Assembly (NCBI GenBank): GCA_015233895.1 | Contig: JADFXG010000019.1 | Coordinates: forward strand, 1-53,782 | Length of the DNA: 53,782 nt | Source: Nitrospirota bacterium | GTDB lineage: Bacteria; Nitrospirota; Thermodesulfovibrionia; Thermodesulfovibrionales; Magnetobacteriaceae | Direction: 5' to 3' | Shown here: one piece after another, positions 43,432 to 51,181 of the stretch | Layout of the letters: every line of letters starts with the position of its first letter | Position numbering within the stretch: position 1 is the first letter of the stretch | The notes under the pieces: model-generated | The model's database searches: none | Seen by the model: the letters and a program-made list of their open reading frames with translations, nothing else | What the model was told of the DNA's origin: nothing | Made by a program: the position numbers and the translations under genes

Positions 43432-44031
43432 GGACACCAAAGTCATGTAAAATAAGAAGACGGAGGTGTCAAAATGGAAGGAATACCCAAGTTAATCAGC
43501 AATTTGAGGCAACTGCCCCGAATCAGGTCTGGTTAAGCGATATTACTTACATCCCCACAGAAGAAGGCTGGCTGTATCTTGCAGGTCACAAGGATTTATT
43601 TAACGGCGAAATAGTAGGCTATGCGATGGGACCCTGGATAACAAGGACGCTGATAAGCCAGTCTCTATTCCATGCGGTTTCAGCAAAGCCCCAGGTAAAG
43701 GGGATAATCCATCACTCCGACCGTGGCAGTCAGTATTGTTCTCATGATTACAGGAAGCTTCTCTGATCAGTTCGGGATGAAAGCGTCCATGAGCAGGAAA
43801 GGAAACTGTTTTGACAATGCGCCAATGGAAAGTTTCTGGGGTACACTCAACAAGAGCTTGTGCATCATCGTAATTACAAAAGCAGACAAGAGGCTATTCA
43901 GGATATTACCGAATATATAGAGATATTTTACAACCTGCAACGCCGACAGAAAAAACTCGGCTTTCTTTCTCCTGTGGCCTATACAAAAAATTCTATGCCG
44001 AACAACTAACTGCATGAAATATTTGGTGTCC
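43432..44031 (+). mobile_element. Internally deleted IS3-family element
   Basis: Ten-base inverted repeats GGACACCAAA (43432-43441) and TTTGGTGTCC (44022-44031) mark a 600-base remnant. The first transposase frame is nearly gone: ATG 43474 with a few codons is joined directly to the integrase part of the second frame. The flanking bases do not show an obvious target duplication, consistent with an old and rearranged insertion. Confidence 0.75.
43494..44009 (+). pseudogene. IS3 OrfB (DDE integrase) fragment with frameshifts
   Basis: The integrase core is recognisable: N-Q-V-W-L-S-D-I-T-Y-I-P-T-E-E-G-W-L-Y-L (first Asp), H-H-S-D-R-G-S-Q-Y (second Asp) and N-C-F-D-N-A-P-M-E-S-F-W-G-T-L (Glu). 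The end is L-G-F-L-S-P-V-A-Y. The frame changes near 43770 and again near 43855, and the N-terminal part is missing, so it is not functional. Confidence 0.85.
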
Positions 44032-44099
44032 ACTATTGACATCCTACTTCACGTATGGTGACTACTGATAAGAAAGACGCTTAAGCAAGTATTACGGGA

Positions 44100-44759
44100 T
44101 TAAAAATAAATAAACTCGTAATCACCGCTATAGCCAAACTCGTTAAAGAGCCATATCCATTCGGACTCATCAAAGAACGACTCACACGTCAGTGCCCAAC
44201 ACTCTAAATTAAACAGCTCCTCTTCATTGCGGTAACTCTCCACAAGGATGTATTTATTTTTGCCGACACGTTCAATTTCCTGAAGGGCGCTCTTTAGTTC
44301 AAACACTTTGAGATTGTGAAGCGTGGTCAGAGATATTACAAGGTCAAACTCGTTAGCGGAAAATGGGTACGGCTCCTGTGCCTTATGGATAAATAGATTT
44401 TCCCTGATTTCAGGTTTAGCGTCATTAATCCCGTGAGCCGATATATCAAAACCGGTAACTGTGGCCCCGGGCAGCAGCTTTTTCAACTCGTATAACAGAA
44501 ACGCCTTGCCGCAACCGACATCCAAAATGCGGGCATCTTGTTTGAGATCGTATGTCTCAATCAGAGCTTTAGCGACAACAGCCCACCTTCCGTCATATTT
44601 ATAACCGCCGTAACCGTATTTCCTGTCGCCGTCCCAATAGTCGGCATCATAACGCTTTGCAACCAGCATGCAGTGGACTTTTTCGTTACACATCCGCCCG
44701 ATGTAGTCCCGTTTGGTAGCCTTATGAAGCGGCGTCACTATGTTTAGCAATTTTCCCAT
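44100..44759 (-). CDS. SAM-dependent methyltransferase (class I)
   Basis: The 219-residue protein has the SAM-binding motif I-L-D-V-G-C-G-K-A-F-L-L near residue 80, D-I-S for the ribose-binding acid, and the S-L-T-T-L-H-N-L core. An S-x-D-Y-W-D-G-D-type start (D-A-D-Y-W-D-G-D-R) precedes it. It lies 24 bases downstream of the transketolase C-terminal gene on the same strand. Transketolase pairs and methyltransferases together suggest synthesis of a modified sugar, perhaps for a surface polysaccharide; that link is inferred. Confidence 0.82.
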   Translation of the reverse strand: MGKLLNIVTPLHKATKRDYIGRMCNEKVHCMLVAKRYDADYWDGDRKYGYGGYKYDGRWAVVAKALIETYDLKQDARILDVGCGKAFLLYELKKLLPGATVTGFDISAHGINDAKPEIRENLFIHKAQEPYPFSANEFDLVISLTTLHNLKVFELKSALQEIERVGKNKYILVESYRNEEELFNLECWALTCESFFDESEWIWLFNEFGYSGDYEFIYF

Positions 44760-44783
44760 TATTTTTCCTCAGGTGAATCCCCT

Positions 44784-45764
44784 TTAGAGGATGGGTTTTT
44801 TCCCAAATATCTTCGTCTTTGGAGGATTAATGATTTCGCTGTTATCCCATACTATCAGTTTCATCGCTTCTGTGAAAATACTGTCTTTATCGAGGCGGTT
44901 AAGCTTTCTCATCTCATCGTATGTGCCGTAGCCCACAGAGAAGGAGTCATCCAGTCCCATGCGTTTGAATTTAACATTATAGCCGGACTCTGCGATTATC
45001 TCGGCAATGGTACTGCCCAGGCCGCCGGTTATGGAGTGTTCCTCCACGGAAAGCAAAGCACCGGTTTCAATCATAGCTTTCAGAATAATTTCCGTGTCAA
45101 ATGGTTTTATGGTGTGAATATTGATAAGCCTTACGCTCATGCCAAATTTTTTAAGTTTATCTACGGCTTTCAGAGTTTCATAGACGATAGAGCCTGTGGC
45201 AATTATAGTAATGTCGCTGCCCTCTGTAAGTGTAACACCGCACCCTGGGATAAACTCATACGGGGCGTCATAAACTTTAGGGGTGCCACCGGTTGTGATT
45301 CTCATATAGACTGGGCCCTCAATTTTAGCAGCCGCCATGGTTGCATTATATGTCTCAAGGGGGTCGGATGGGGAAAATATTGTAAGCCCCGGAAGCACCC
45401 TCATCACAGTGATATCCTCGGTGTTGTGGTGGGTGGGCCCAAGGTTACTGTAGGCAAACCCGACGCCGATACCAATGAGTTTGACATTCATGTTTTGCAG
45501 ACAGACGTCGTTTCGCACCTGTTCGTATGCCCGGAATGTGATAAAATTTGAGATTGTATAGGCAAACGGAATGAGCCCGGTTGAAGCCATCCCTGCGGCC
45601 ATTCCAATCATGTTAGCCTCGGCAATGCCCGCGTTAATCAGCCGCTCAGGGAATGCCTCCCGGTACTTGTCAAAGACAATGGCCCCGTTATCGGCAATCA
45701 GTGAGATTATCCGGCTGTCACTTTCCGATAGCTCATAGAGCGCTTTTATGTATGCGTTTCTCAT
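44784..45764 (-). CDS. Transketolase C-terminal (pyrimidine-binding) subunit
   Basis: In split transketolases this half carries the pyrimidine and C-terminal domains. The start M-R-N-A-Y-I-K-A-L-Y-E-L at 45764 is preferred (GAGAG just upstream), not the longer frame to 45839, which would run through the end of the preceding gene. Motifs include I-N-A-G-I-A-E-A-N-M-I-G-M-A-A-G, A-Y-E-Q-V-R-N-D and V-E-E-H-S-I-T-G-G-L-G-S. 326 residues. The matching N-terminal half is at 49931-50755; the two are separated by about 4.2 kb of accessory genes. Confidence 0.88.
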   Translation of the reverse strand: MRNAYIKALYELSESDSRIISLIADNGAIVFDKYREAFPERLINAGIAEANMIGMAAGMASTGLIPFAYTISNFITFRAYEQVRNDVCLQNMNVKLIGIGVGFAYSNLGPTHHNTEDITVMRVLPGLTIFSPSDPLETYNATMAAAKIEGPVYMRITTGGTPKVYDAPYEFIPGCGVTLTEGSDITIIATGSIVYETLKAVDKLKKFGMSVRLINIHTIKPFDTEIILKAMIETGALLSVEEHSITGGLGSTIAEIIAESGYNVKFKRMGLDDSFSVGYGTYDEMRKLNRLDKDSIFTEAMKLIVWDNSEIINPPKTKIFGKKPIL

Positions 45765-45774
45765 AGTGTAACTC

Positions 45775-46386
45775 TCAATGGAATATCCAAACAGCACCAC
45801 CGCAAAGTATCGTAGCAACAATACTGGCAGCAACACCAAATAGAAATTCTTTAGTTTTTACTATTGCTGTCCAACTATTTATCTTTGCAACTTTCAAAAC
45901 ATCTACTTTTTCAAATAATTCTACTCCTATCCTGGTAGCTCTCTGATAGTATTCAACGCATGATATAGGGTTATTGCCAATATTTTGCATTTCAAATTTT
46001 CGTGCTTCCCTTCCCCTATCGAAAAATTGTTTAAACCCATTTAAAACATCCTCCTCGGGAAGATTAAAGGATAAACGCTTTGTTGGTTGTGCAATGATAA
46101 GTTGATCAAGCTTCGATCTTAAAGATGCCCAGACAAGTTTGTTTAAATCTATGACAGCACGAATTAAATGGTTTTCCGACTTTATTAGATTGTCATTTCG
46201 GGTATCCTCATCAAGAGTATCATTATAGAATTGACATAAGTGGGATAGAAAATTAGACTCCTCTATTAAAATCTGCATTGGCTTTACACCTTGAAGAGCT
46301 ATAAGATCTGCATATATTGGAAGGAACTGTTCTCTGTATAGAATGAATACTTTTTCGACAGATTTTCCTGAGTTATCTAAGGGCAT
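45775..46386 (-). CDS. Unknown protein with C-terminal membrane helix
   Basis: A 203-residue mostly helical protein that ends with a single hydrophobic helix (F-G-V-A-A-S-I-V-A-T-I-L-C-G-G-A-V-W-I-F), so it is a tail-anchored membrane protein. I do not recognise the family. Its start overlaps the end of the 68-residue upstream gene by 14 bases, so the two are translationally coupled. It lies within the block inserted between the transketolase genes. Confidence 0.6.
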   Translation of the reverse strand: MPLDNSGKSVEKVFILYREQFLPIYADLIALQGVKPMQILIEESNFLSHLCQFYNDTLDEDTRNDNLIKSENHLIRAVIDLNKLVWASLRSKLDQLIIAQPTKRLSFNLPEEDVLNGFKQFFDRGREARKFEMQNIGNNPISCVEYYQRATRIGVELFEKVDVLKVAKINSWTAIVKTKEFLFGVAASIVATILCGGAVWIFH

Positions 46387-46579
46387 TGTCTATTATTTTA
46401 TTGACATCCATCTCTTTTACAGGAAATACGCTTCCTCTTACCGAAACGATATCAGGATATAGAAATTCTACCTTTAACTTAAGGCCTTTCTTCTTTTCAA
46501 TAAAAGAATCAATCTCTTCAACAGTATTAAATTTCTTCGGATCCTCGCCAAAAAGCTGCTGAAAATAACTTATAAACAT
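46373..46579 (-). CDS. Small unknown protein coupled to the tail-anchored protein
   Basis: 68 residues with GGAG upstream of the ATG. The start M-F-I-S-Y-F-Q-Q-L-F-G-E is followed by a charged helix and a beta-rich C-terminal half (L-K-V-E-F-L-Y-P-D-I-V-S-V-R-G). No family recognised. Overlap with the next gene by 14 bases suggests the pair act together. Confidence 0.6.
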   Translation of the reverse strand: MFISYFQQLFGEDPKKFNTVEEIDSFIEKKKGLKLKVEFLYPDIVSVRGSVFPVKEMDVNKIIDNALR

Positions 46580-46665
46580 CGCATTCTCCTTTATAAGACT
46601 CTGTACTTGCGCTCTCTATGATAAATTATAACGAATACTTTCTGGAAAGTCAACAAAACACCTGT

Positions 46666-47139
46666 TCAGGCCAACTCTGTAAAAGTCCCTTTTGCATAGC
46701 GAAATTTACCGTTGAGTTCGCCCATTTTATCCCTAATATCTTTACGGGCTATAGCATCAACATCAGGAACATTTGCTCCTAACTCTGACACCACAATATA
46801 AGAGTTTACCACATTGGCTTCTTTAAAAAATCGTTTGTTTTCATATAAGTAAATGAGTGTAAGAATTTGCTGTATTCCACGTCTAAAATTTGTGCCTTTA
46901 AGTTCAATAATATAGAGAATTTTATCATCGTTATTTATAATGAGAAAATCCGGTTTTTTATTATGGTCAGCAATTACACATTTGTCTATTTTTACTTTAC
47001 AAATATCTTTTCCCGATACGTTTTTAATTATAAAGCTGGACTTTTTCTCTGAAGCGATAAACTCTGGGTCTGTTCCGCTCTGTTCTACGCACTTATATTC
47101 AACCTCGCATTCCTGTACAAACATCTCACAAATATTCAT
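46666..47139 (-). CDS. Putative PD-(D/E)xK nuclease, partner of the ATPase
   Basis: The core reads K-K-P-D-F-L-I-I-N-N-D-D-K-I-L-Y-I-I-E-L-K-G, which fits the PD-(D/E)xK active site (Pro-Asp, then Glu-x-Lys after about 15 residues). A downstream Gln in R-R-G-I-Q-Q-I matches the RecB/Holliday-type subgroup. 157 residues. It starts seven bases after the ATPase gene ends. Gene pairs of an SMC/ABC-like ATPase and a small nuclease are usual in defence systems. The nuclease call is by motif only. Confidence 0.6.
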   Translation of the reverse strand: MNICEMFVQECEVEYKCVEQSGTDPEFIASEKKSSFIIKNVSGKDICKVKIDKCVIADHNKKPDFLIINNDDKILYIIELKGTNFRRGIQQILTLIYLYENKRFFKEANVVNSYIVVSELGANVPDVDAIARKDIRDKMGELNGKFRYAKGTFTELA

Positions 47140-47146
47140 ATTTTAA

Positions 47147-48445
47147 TCAATCATCCAGGTCATAAAGCTTATCAAATCTTTCATTTAGCATATCGGACAC
47201 TTTATCAATTTCAGCGGCATCTATGATATTATGTTTTTCGCTGATTATGTCCCGGGTTTTACCCTCGTCAATAAAATGGACTCCCGTTTTATTAATATCA
47301 ACCCATAACGTTTTGTCTATTATTTCTGAAACTTTTGCAGCCTTATTTTTATCTTTACCGATATTTCCGGCATATATCAGGTTATTAAACGCAGTCAGAA
47401 TGTAGGGGCTGTGTGTTGTGATAAGCACCTGGCTGCCGGTGTGGTTCATAACAAACGCTATTAGTTCCACAAGGTCTTTTTGTGCCACAGGATAAAGGTG
47501 TGCCTCCGGCTCCTCTATTACCAAAAAAACTTTTTGTTTTTTTAATACTATCAGAAAGAGAATATTTAATATCCACAAAGTCTCCTGCTGCCCTGATGAT
47601 GCGTACTGAAGCGGTATATATTTTCTTCCCTCTTCAAAGTATATCCGCTCCCCGGAATTTGTATATCTATACTCACCCTTTAAGATTTTATACATTTGCT
47701 TTATGACATAATCAATTTCTGCTCTGTATGCTTTTTCACCAGTAAGAGATTCTTGAAATGTTACTACTTTATCAGGGGAGTTTGTAAATAAACTTTTATT
47801 AACGGTTATTCTGCCAATGTGTTCACTCATAAGATAATCAAGTGCATCAAGTGATATTTTTAGTATTTGCTCCGCAGCTACCGTCACAAAGCTTCTGCCT
47901 GCAGGAATATAAATCGGGATAGTATGGTCGTCAAATAACTCCTCAACCTCTTTCTCTAATTGGTTTAAGTACTGCTGTCTTTCCTCTCTTAAACTGCTGA
48001 TTTCAACTGAGGATAATTCAGTCTTTAACCTACCATCTATTTCCGCAAAATCTTTGCCTATGGCTTCCCTTTTTCTTATTATTTCATTAAGACTGTAAAC
48101 CATGTTTTTACTGAAACCTGCTGCACCATGCACAAAGTCTATAAACATATCAGACTTATAAGTGTACCTCGCTAAATAATCTTCAGCATCAAGAATTATT
48201 GGTCCAAATGATTTGATTACACTGGATACAAACCTCCTTGCCATATTGCTCCGGGTTTCCTCCACTGAAACAACATCTTTTCTAAGCTGCTTAGCGACAA
48301 TATCCTTGAAAGATTTAAAAAGATAAATCCACTTACTAATCGTGCTTTTGCCGCTTGCCTGCGGGCCGATAAAGAGCATCAGGTCTTTTACCGGCAGTGT
48401 TACGTCTTTAAGCGGCCCGAACTCTTTTATTTCTATCTCGTGCAC
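47147..48445 (-). CDS. AAA/ABC-type (AAA_21-like, OLD-like) ATPase
   Basis: The 432-residue protein starts with GTG 48445 (M-H-E-I-E-I-K-E-F-G-P-L) with no strong ribosome site. It has Walker A I-G-P-Q-A-S-G-K-S-T (residues about 26-35), an ABC-signature-like S-S-G-Q-Q-E, Walker B F-L-V-I-E-E-P-E-A-H-L-Y-P near 305 and the T-T-H-S-P-Y-I-L switch. This is the layout of stand-alone ATPases in defence systems (OLD, Septu and related). There is no TOPRIM domain; the nuclease may be the separate next gene. It is transcribed leftward and overlaps no other gene. Confidence 0.85.
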   Translation of the reverse strand: MHEIEIKEFGPLKDVTLPVKDLMLFIGPQASGKSTISKWIYLFKSFKDIVAKQLRKDVVSVEETRSNMARRFVSSVIKSFGPIILDAEDYLARYTYKSDMFIDFVHGAAGFSKNMVYSLNEIIRKREAIGKDFAEIDGRLKTELSSVEISSLREERQQYLNQLEKEVEELFDDHTIPIYIPAGRSFVTVAAEQILKISLDALDYLMSEHIGRITVNKSLFTNSPDKVVTFQESLTGEKAYRAEIDYVIKQMYKILKGEYRYTNSGERIYFEEGRKYIPLQYASSGQQETLWILNILFLIVLKKQKVFLVIEEPEAHLYPVAQKDLVELIAFVMNHTGSQVLITTHSPYILTAFNNLIYAGNIGKDKNKAAKVSEIIDKTLWVDINKTGVHFIDEGKTRDIISEKHNIIDAAEIDKVSDMLNERFDKLYDLDD

Positions 48446-48586
48446 GATGGCTCATCATATCATTTATGCGGGGTTGTTGTCTAACTTAAGCGGGGAGAGA
48501 AGTTATTATCTGCGTTCATGTCGTAAATAACACAAAAAATACATATTATTTGTGTATAAATTATTATTTAAAGCGTAATAAAAGCG

Positions 48587-48615
48587 TTGACAATGCTCTT
48601 AATCTATGTTAAAGT
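48587..48615 (+). promoter_or_regulatory. Strong sigma-70 promoter before the RHH gene
   Basis: TTGACA at 48587 and TAAAGT at 48610 with a 17-base spacer, about 50 bases before the AGGAGG and ATG of the ribbon-helix-helix gene. Confidence 0.5.
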
Positions 48616-48666
48616 TAAGTATGATTTGTAAATGCCTTTCAATGGAAAACACAACAGGAGGTTAAT

Positions 48667-48990
48667 ATGGGCAGAGGATTATTCATGAAAGCCGGTAGCC
48701 CGGCAATTAATACGGCAGGAAAGATGGTGGCAGCACAAAAAGACGTTTTGTTTGAAGCAGAGATTACTGATGACTCGGTACAAAGATGCAGTTTGGTTTT
48801 ACCAACCGGTTTATACAAACAAATAAGGGAAATAGCAAAGAAGAGAAACACAAGTTTTACGGAAATTGTGAGGCGTTTTATTGCAGTTGGTCTTATTGTT
48901 GACAGTGTACAGGACGATGAAAACAGTCAAATTATATTTCGTGAGGAGACCGACAAAGGAGTAAGAGAACGGGAGCTTATCCTTATTTGA
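48667..48990 (+). CDS. Ribbon-helix-helix DNA-binding protein
   Basis: A 107-residue protein with an N-terminal basic/Gly-rich tail. The MetJ/Arc-like stretch is R-C-S-L-V-L-P-T-G-L-Y-K-Q-I-R-E-I-A-K, then T-S-F-T-E-I-V-R-R-F-I-A-V-G. This is the ribbon-helix-helix fold of repressors and antitoxins. AGGAGG lies upstream of the ATG, and a good promoter precedes it. The gene after it encodes a membrane-anchored protein. It may control this small gene set. Confidence 0.65.
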   Translation: MGRGLFMKAGSPAINTAGKMVAAQKDVLFEAEITDDSVQRCSLVLPTGLYKQIREIAKKRNTSFTEIVRRFIAVGLIVDSVQDDENSQIIFREETDKGVRERELILI

Positions 48991-49053
48991 AAATCCTCAG
49001 CGAGCTCTTCTCTTTATACTTAATCGTTTGTATATTAAGTGAAAGGATATGTC

Positions 49054-49299
49054 GTGAAAGATGATTCAGATGTAAAGAACAGAGGTGTGGAAAAAATCGA
49101 TTCTTTGCAACTTGCTGAACAGAGGCGTGGTATAGCTGTACGCATAAATCTGGAAAGGATTGATGTAAAAGTCCCTGTTGTAGTCAGTGTAAAAATTGCC
49201 AAGGTACAAGTCGAAATAACCCAAAAGGCACTCTTTTGGATCGTCCTTCTTGTCCTGTCAGTTATTGCTATTTTTGTCTTTTCAAGGGCATACTTATAG
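49054..49299 (+). CDS. Small tail-anchored membrane protein of unknown function
   Basis: From GTG 49054, with AAAGGA six bases upstream, the product has 81 residues. It has a polar N-terminal half (V-K-D-D-S-D-V-K-N-R) and ends in one hydrophobic helix (L-F-W-I-V-L-L-V-L-S-V-I-A-I-F-V). The longer frame from 49039 overlaps the ribosome site. It follows the RHH gene after about 60 bases and may be regulated with it. No family is recognised. Confidence 0.55.
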   Translation: MKDDSDVKNRGVEKIDSLQLAEQRRGIAVRINLERIDVKVPVVVSVKIAKVQVEITQKALFWIVLLVLSVIAIFVFSRAYL

Positions 49300-49307
49300 T
49301 TTTAGGC

Positions 49308-49586
49308 CTATTTGGTATTCACCATGTTCTTTAACATGTTATAAATCTCGTTGTCATTGCATTTTCCGATAAGAGATATTTTTAAGGTGTCTGCTTCTGT
49401 CCGGTAGATGATTCGATACTCCCCGACATCCACTCTCTTAAATGGATAACCTTTTAATGCTGCGGAATCGGTTTGCTCCGGATTTTCCATCAGTGACAGC
49501 ACTTTTCTTGTTACCTGTCTGAATTGCTTTGGGTCAAGATCATATAAAAAGTCACTTGCTTGCCTTGTAATCTGAAGTTTTAACAT
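49308..49586 (-). CDS. RelE/ParE-family toxin
   Basis: A 92-residue protein with the fold order of RelE/ParE toxins: I-T-R-Q-A-S-D-F-L-Y-D-L, K-V-L-S-L-M-E-N-P, A-L-K-G-Y-P, then V-G-E-Y-R-I-I-Y-R-T and the C-terminal strand D-T-L-K-I-S-L-I-G-K. RelE-type members cut mRNA on the ribosome. It is preceded by its antitoxin with three bases between. Confidence 0.9.
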   Translation of the reverse strand: MLKLQITRQASDFLYDLDPKQFRQVTRKVLSLMENPEQTDSAALKGYPFKRVDVGEYRIIYRTEADTLKISLIGKCNDNEIYNMLKNMVNTK

Positions 49587-49589
49587 TAT

Positions 49590-49829
49590 TCATTTTTTAA
49601 GCACAACTGAAAGCGATTCCTGTGGGTCCAAAAACCCTGACTTCTCTGCTTCAAGTGCCCTCTGTGCCCAATAACTATCCTCTAAAGCCGATAACCGCTC
49701 ATAGTCTGCCATAGAAATCATAACTGCAACCGCTCTGCCTGTCTTTTCTATCACTACCGGCTCACTAAGCGATGTCTCCAGATACTGGCCAAAACGGTTC
49801 TTTACCTCAGTTGCGTTTACTGTTTTCAT
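49590..49829 (-). CDS. Phd/YefM-family antitoxin
   Basis: A 79-residue protein starting M-K-T-V-N-A-T-E-V-K-N-R-F-G-Q-Y-L, with P-V-V-I-E-K-T-G-R-A-V-A-V-M-I-S-M-A-D-Y-E-R-L. This is the YefM/Phd DNA-binding domain, with a flexible tail to hold the toxin. GGAGAG lies upstream of the ATG. It is the first gene of the pair and likely represses its own promoter. Confidence 0.9.
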   Translation of the reverse strand: MKTVNATEVKNRFGQYLETSLSEPVVIEKTGRAVAVMISMADYERLSALEDSYWAQRALEAEKSGFLDPQESLSVVLKK

Positions 49830-49930
49830 GCAAATTCTCTCCTTGTAGCCATTATAGCTAATTCAGGCGTTTTAGTCAAGACAACACTTTATGTAGAATT
49901 TATCGCAGAGCTCGCCTCCCCCTTATTTCA

Positions 49931-50755
49931 TTAAATAATCCCAAGCTCCATCTTAGCAGTTTTCATCTCCGTCTCGTTGGGCATTCTGAAGTGCCAAATC
50001 GGTACGTTTTCCATGAAAGAGACCCCTTTGCCTTTTGTCGTGTGGGCAATTATCACGGTGGGTTTGCCGGTAACTTTTGGCGTTGAATTAAAGATCTCAA
50101 TCAGCTTTTCCATATCGTGGCCATCAGCTTCTGTTACAGTCCAGTTAAACGCTTTCCACTTATCCACAAAAGGCTCAAGCGGTATGATGTTATCCAGAAA
50201 ATCCATAGCCTGCATTTTATTGTAATCAACTATAACAACAAGATTATCCAGTTTAAACTGAGGGGCACTCATTGCGGCCTCCCAGATGGAACCCTCCTGA
50301 CATTCGCCATCCCCAAGCAACACAAACACTTTGTAGCTGGCACGATTGAGTTTAGCGGCCATTGCCACCCCTATCCCAAATGGCAGGCCATGCCCAAGGG
50401 CGCCGGTTGAGGCCTCAATCCCGGGCACTTTGCACATATCCGGGTGTCCGCCCAAAATACTGCTGCATTTGCCAAATCTCTGTAGCTCCTCCGGGTCAAA
50501 AAAACCCTTCATAGCAAGTGCCGCATAGAGAGATACACAGGCATGTCCCTTGCTGAGAATAAACCGGTCACGGGCGGGGTCAGACGGATTCTTAGGGTCA
50601 ACATTTAGACAGCCGCCATAGTAGAGCGCCGTTAATATCTCAACAATTGACAGCGAGGCTGGAATGTGCCCCCCGCCACCGTTACAGATGGTTTCAAATG
50701 TTTGCTGCCGAATCCTGTGCGCTATGTCTTTTAAATTATCCACTGATCTCTCCAT
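49931..50755 (-). CDS. Transketolase N-terminal (TPP-binding) subunit
   Basis: This half binds the thiamine diphosphate pyrophosphate. The G-D-G-E ... N motif (G-D-G-E-C-Q-E-G-S-I-W-E-A, followed by V-D-Y-N-K-M-Q) and S-K-G-H-A-C-V-S-L-Y-A-A-L and G-H-P-D-M are typical of split transketolases. 274 residues. Just after its stop a strong AGGGGGAGG remains although no gene follows; this looks like the former ribosome site of the C-terminal subunit, now 4.2 kb away. The 5' end overlaps a decayed HepT fragment. Confidence 0.9.
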   Translation of the reverse strand: MERSVDNLKDIAHRIRQQTFETICNGGGGHIPASLSIVEILTALYYGGCLNVDPKNPSDPARDRFILSKGHACVSLYAALAMKGFFDPEELQRFGKCSSILGGHPDMCKVPGIEASTGALGHGLPFGIGVAMAAKLNRASYKVFVLLGDGECQEGSIWEAAMSAPQFKLDNLVVIVDYNKMQAMDFLDNIIPLEPFVDKWKAFNWTVTEADGHDMEKLIEIFNSTPKVTGKPTVIIAHTTKGKGVSFMENVPIWHFRMPNETEMKTAKMELGII

Positions 50756-50867
50756 AGTTTATCATGTTTTGTTTCCTTGCAATTTCTGCAGCCAGCTCAT
50801 GGCGGCAGACTGTTTCCAGAGCAGGCAGATATTCCCTCACCACGCTCCACAACACATCGTGAGCAAC
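50736..50867 (-). pseudogene. HepT (HEPN) C-terminal remnant
   Basis: The frame reads V-A-H-D-V-L-W-S-V-V-R-E-Y-L-P-A-L-E-T-V-C-R-H-E-L, which matches the C-terminal end of DUF86/HepT toxins (V-A-H-D, then L-P-A-L). It ends at 50736, inside the start of the transketolase gene. The N-terminal about 80 residues have been deleted. It continues the same frame as the end of the MNT pseudogene. Confidence 0.55.
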
Positions 50868-50870
50868 TCT

Positions 50871-51163
50871 TCAGAACACCAGAATCGCTGACGCTTCAAT
50901 TTCCTCACGCAGTGTTTTGTGGAGGCTGCGCCGCGTCATGATGTCTGTTTTACAGCCAAGGATTTGAGCTGCAAACTCCTTATATCCATCAAATCAAAAA
51001 GCCCTATGGAACCCTCCGGGTGATCAAAAAACAGATCCACATCGGAATTGTCATTAGCCTCATTGCGCGCAGTTGAACCAAACATGTAAAGATGCTCTAT
51101 GCCAAGCCGTTTGAGGTCGGCCTCATGCTGCATTAATCGGCTGATGGCCTCACTGCGTTCCAT
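50871..51163 (-). pseudogene. Frameshifted MNT-type nucleotidyltransferase antitoxin
   Basis: The start M-E-R-S-E-A-I-S-R-L-M and the active-site F-G-S-T-A-R-N-E with N-S-D-V-D-L-F are intact. The frame then stops at a TGA after L-A-V-K-Q-T-S (50936-50938). A missing A in an A-run restores K-T-D-I-M-T-R-R-S-L-H-K-T-L-R-E-E-I-E-A-S-A-I-L-V-F, the normal end of this family, at 50871. The HEPN partner follows as a fragment, so the pair is dead or contains a base-call error. Confidence 0.7.
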
Positions 51164-51181
51164 TATCACATTATACCACAA

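Noticed and set aside
45764-45839. Longer start of the transketolase C-terminal gene at 45839
   Set aside because: The added 25 residues would overlap the end of the upstream gene in another frame, look like a stray hydrophobic stretch, and have no ribosome site.
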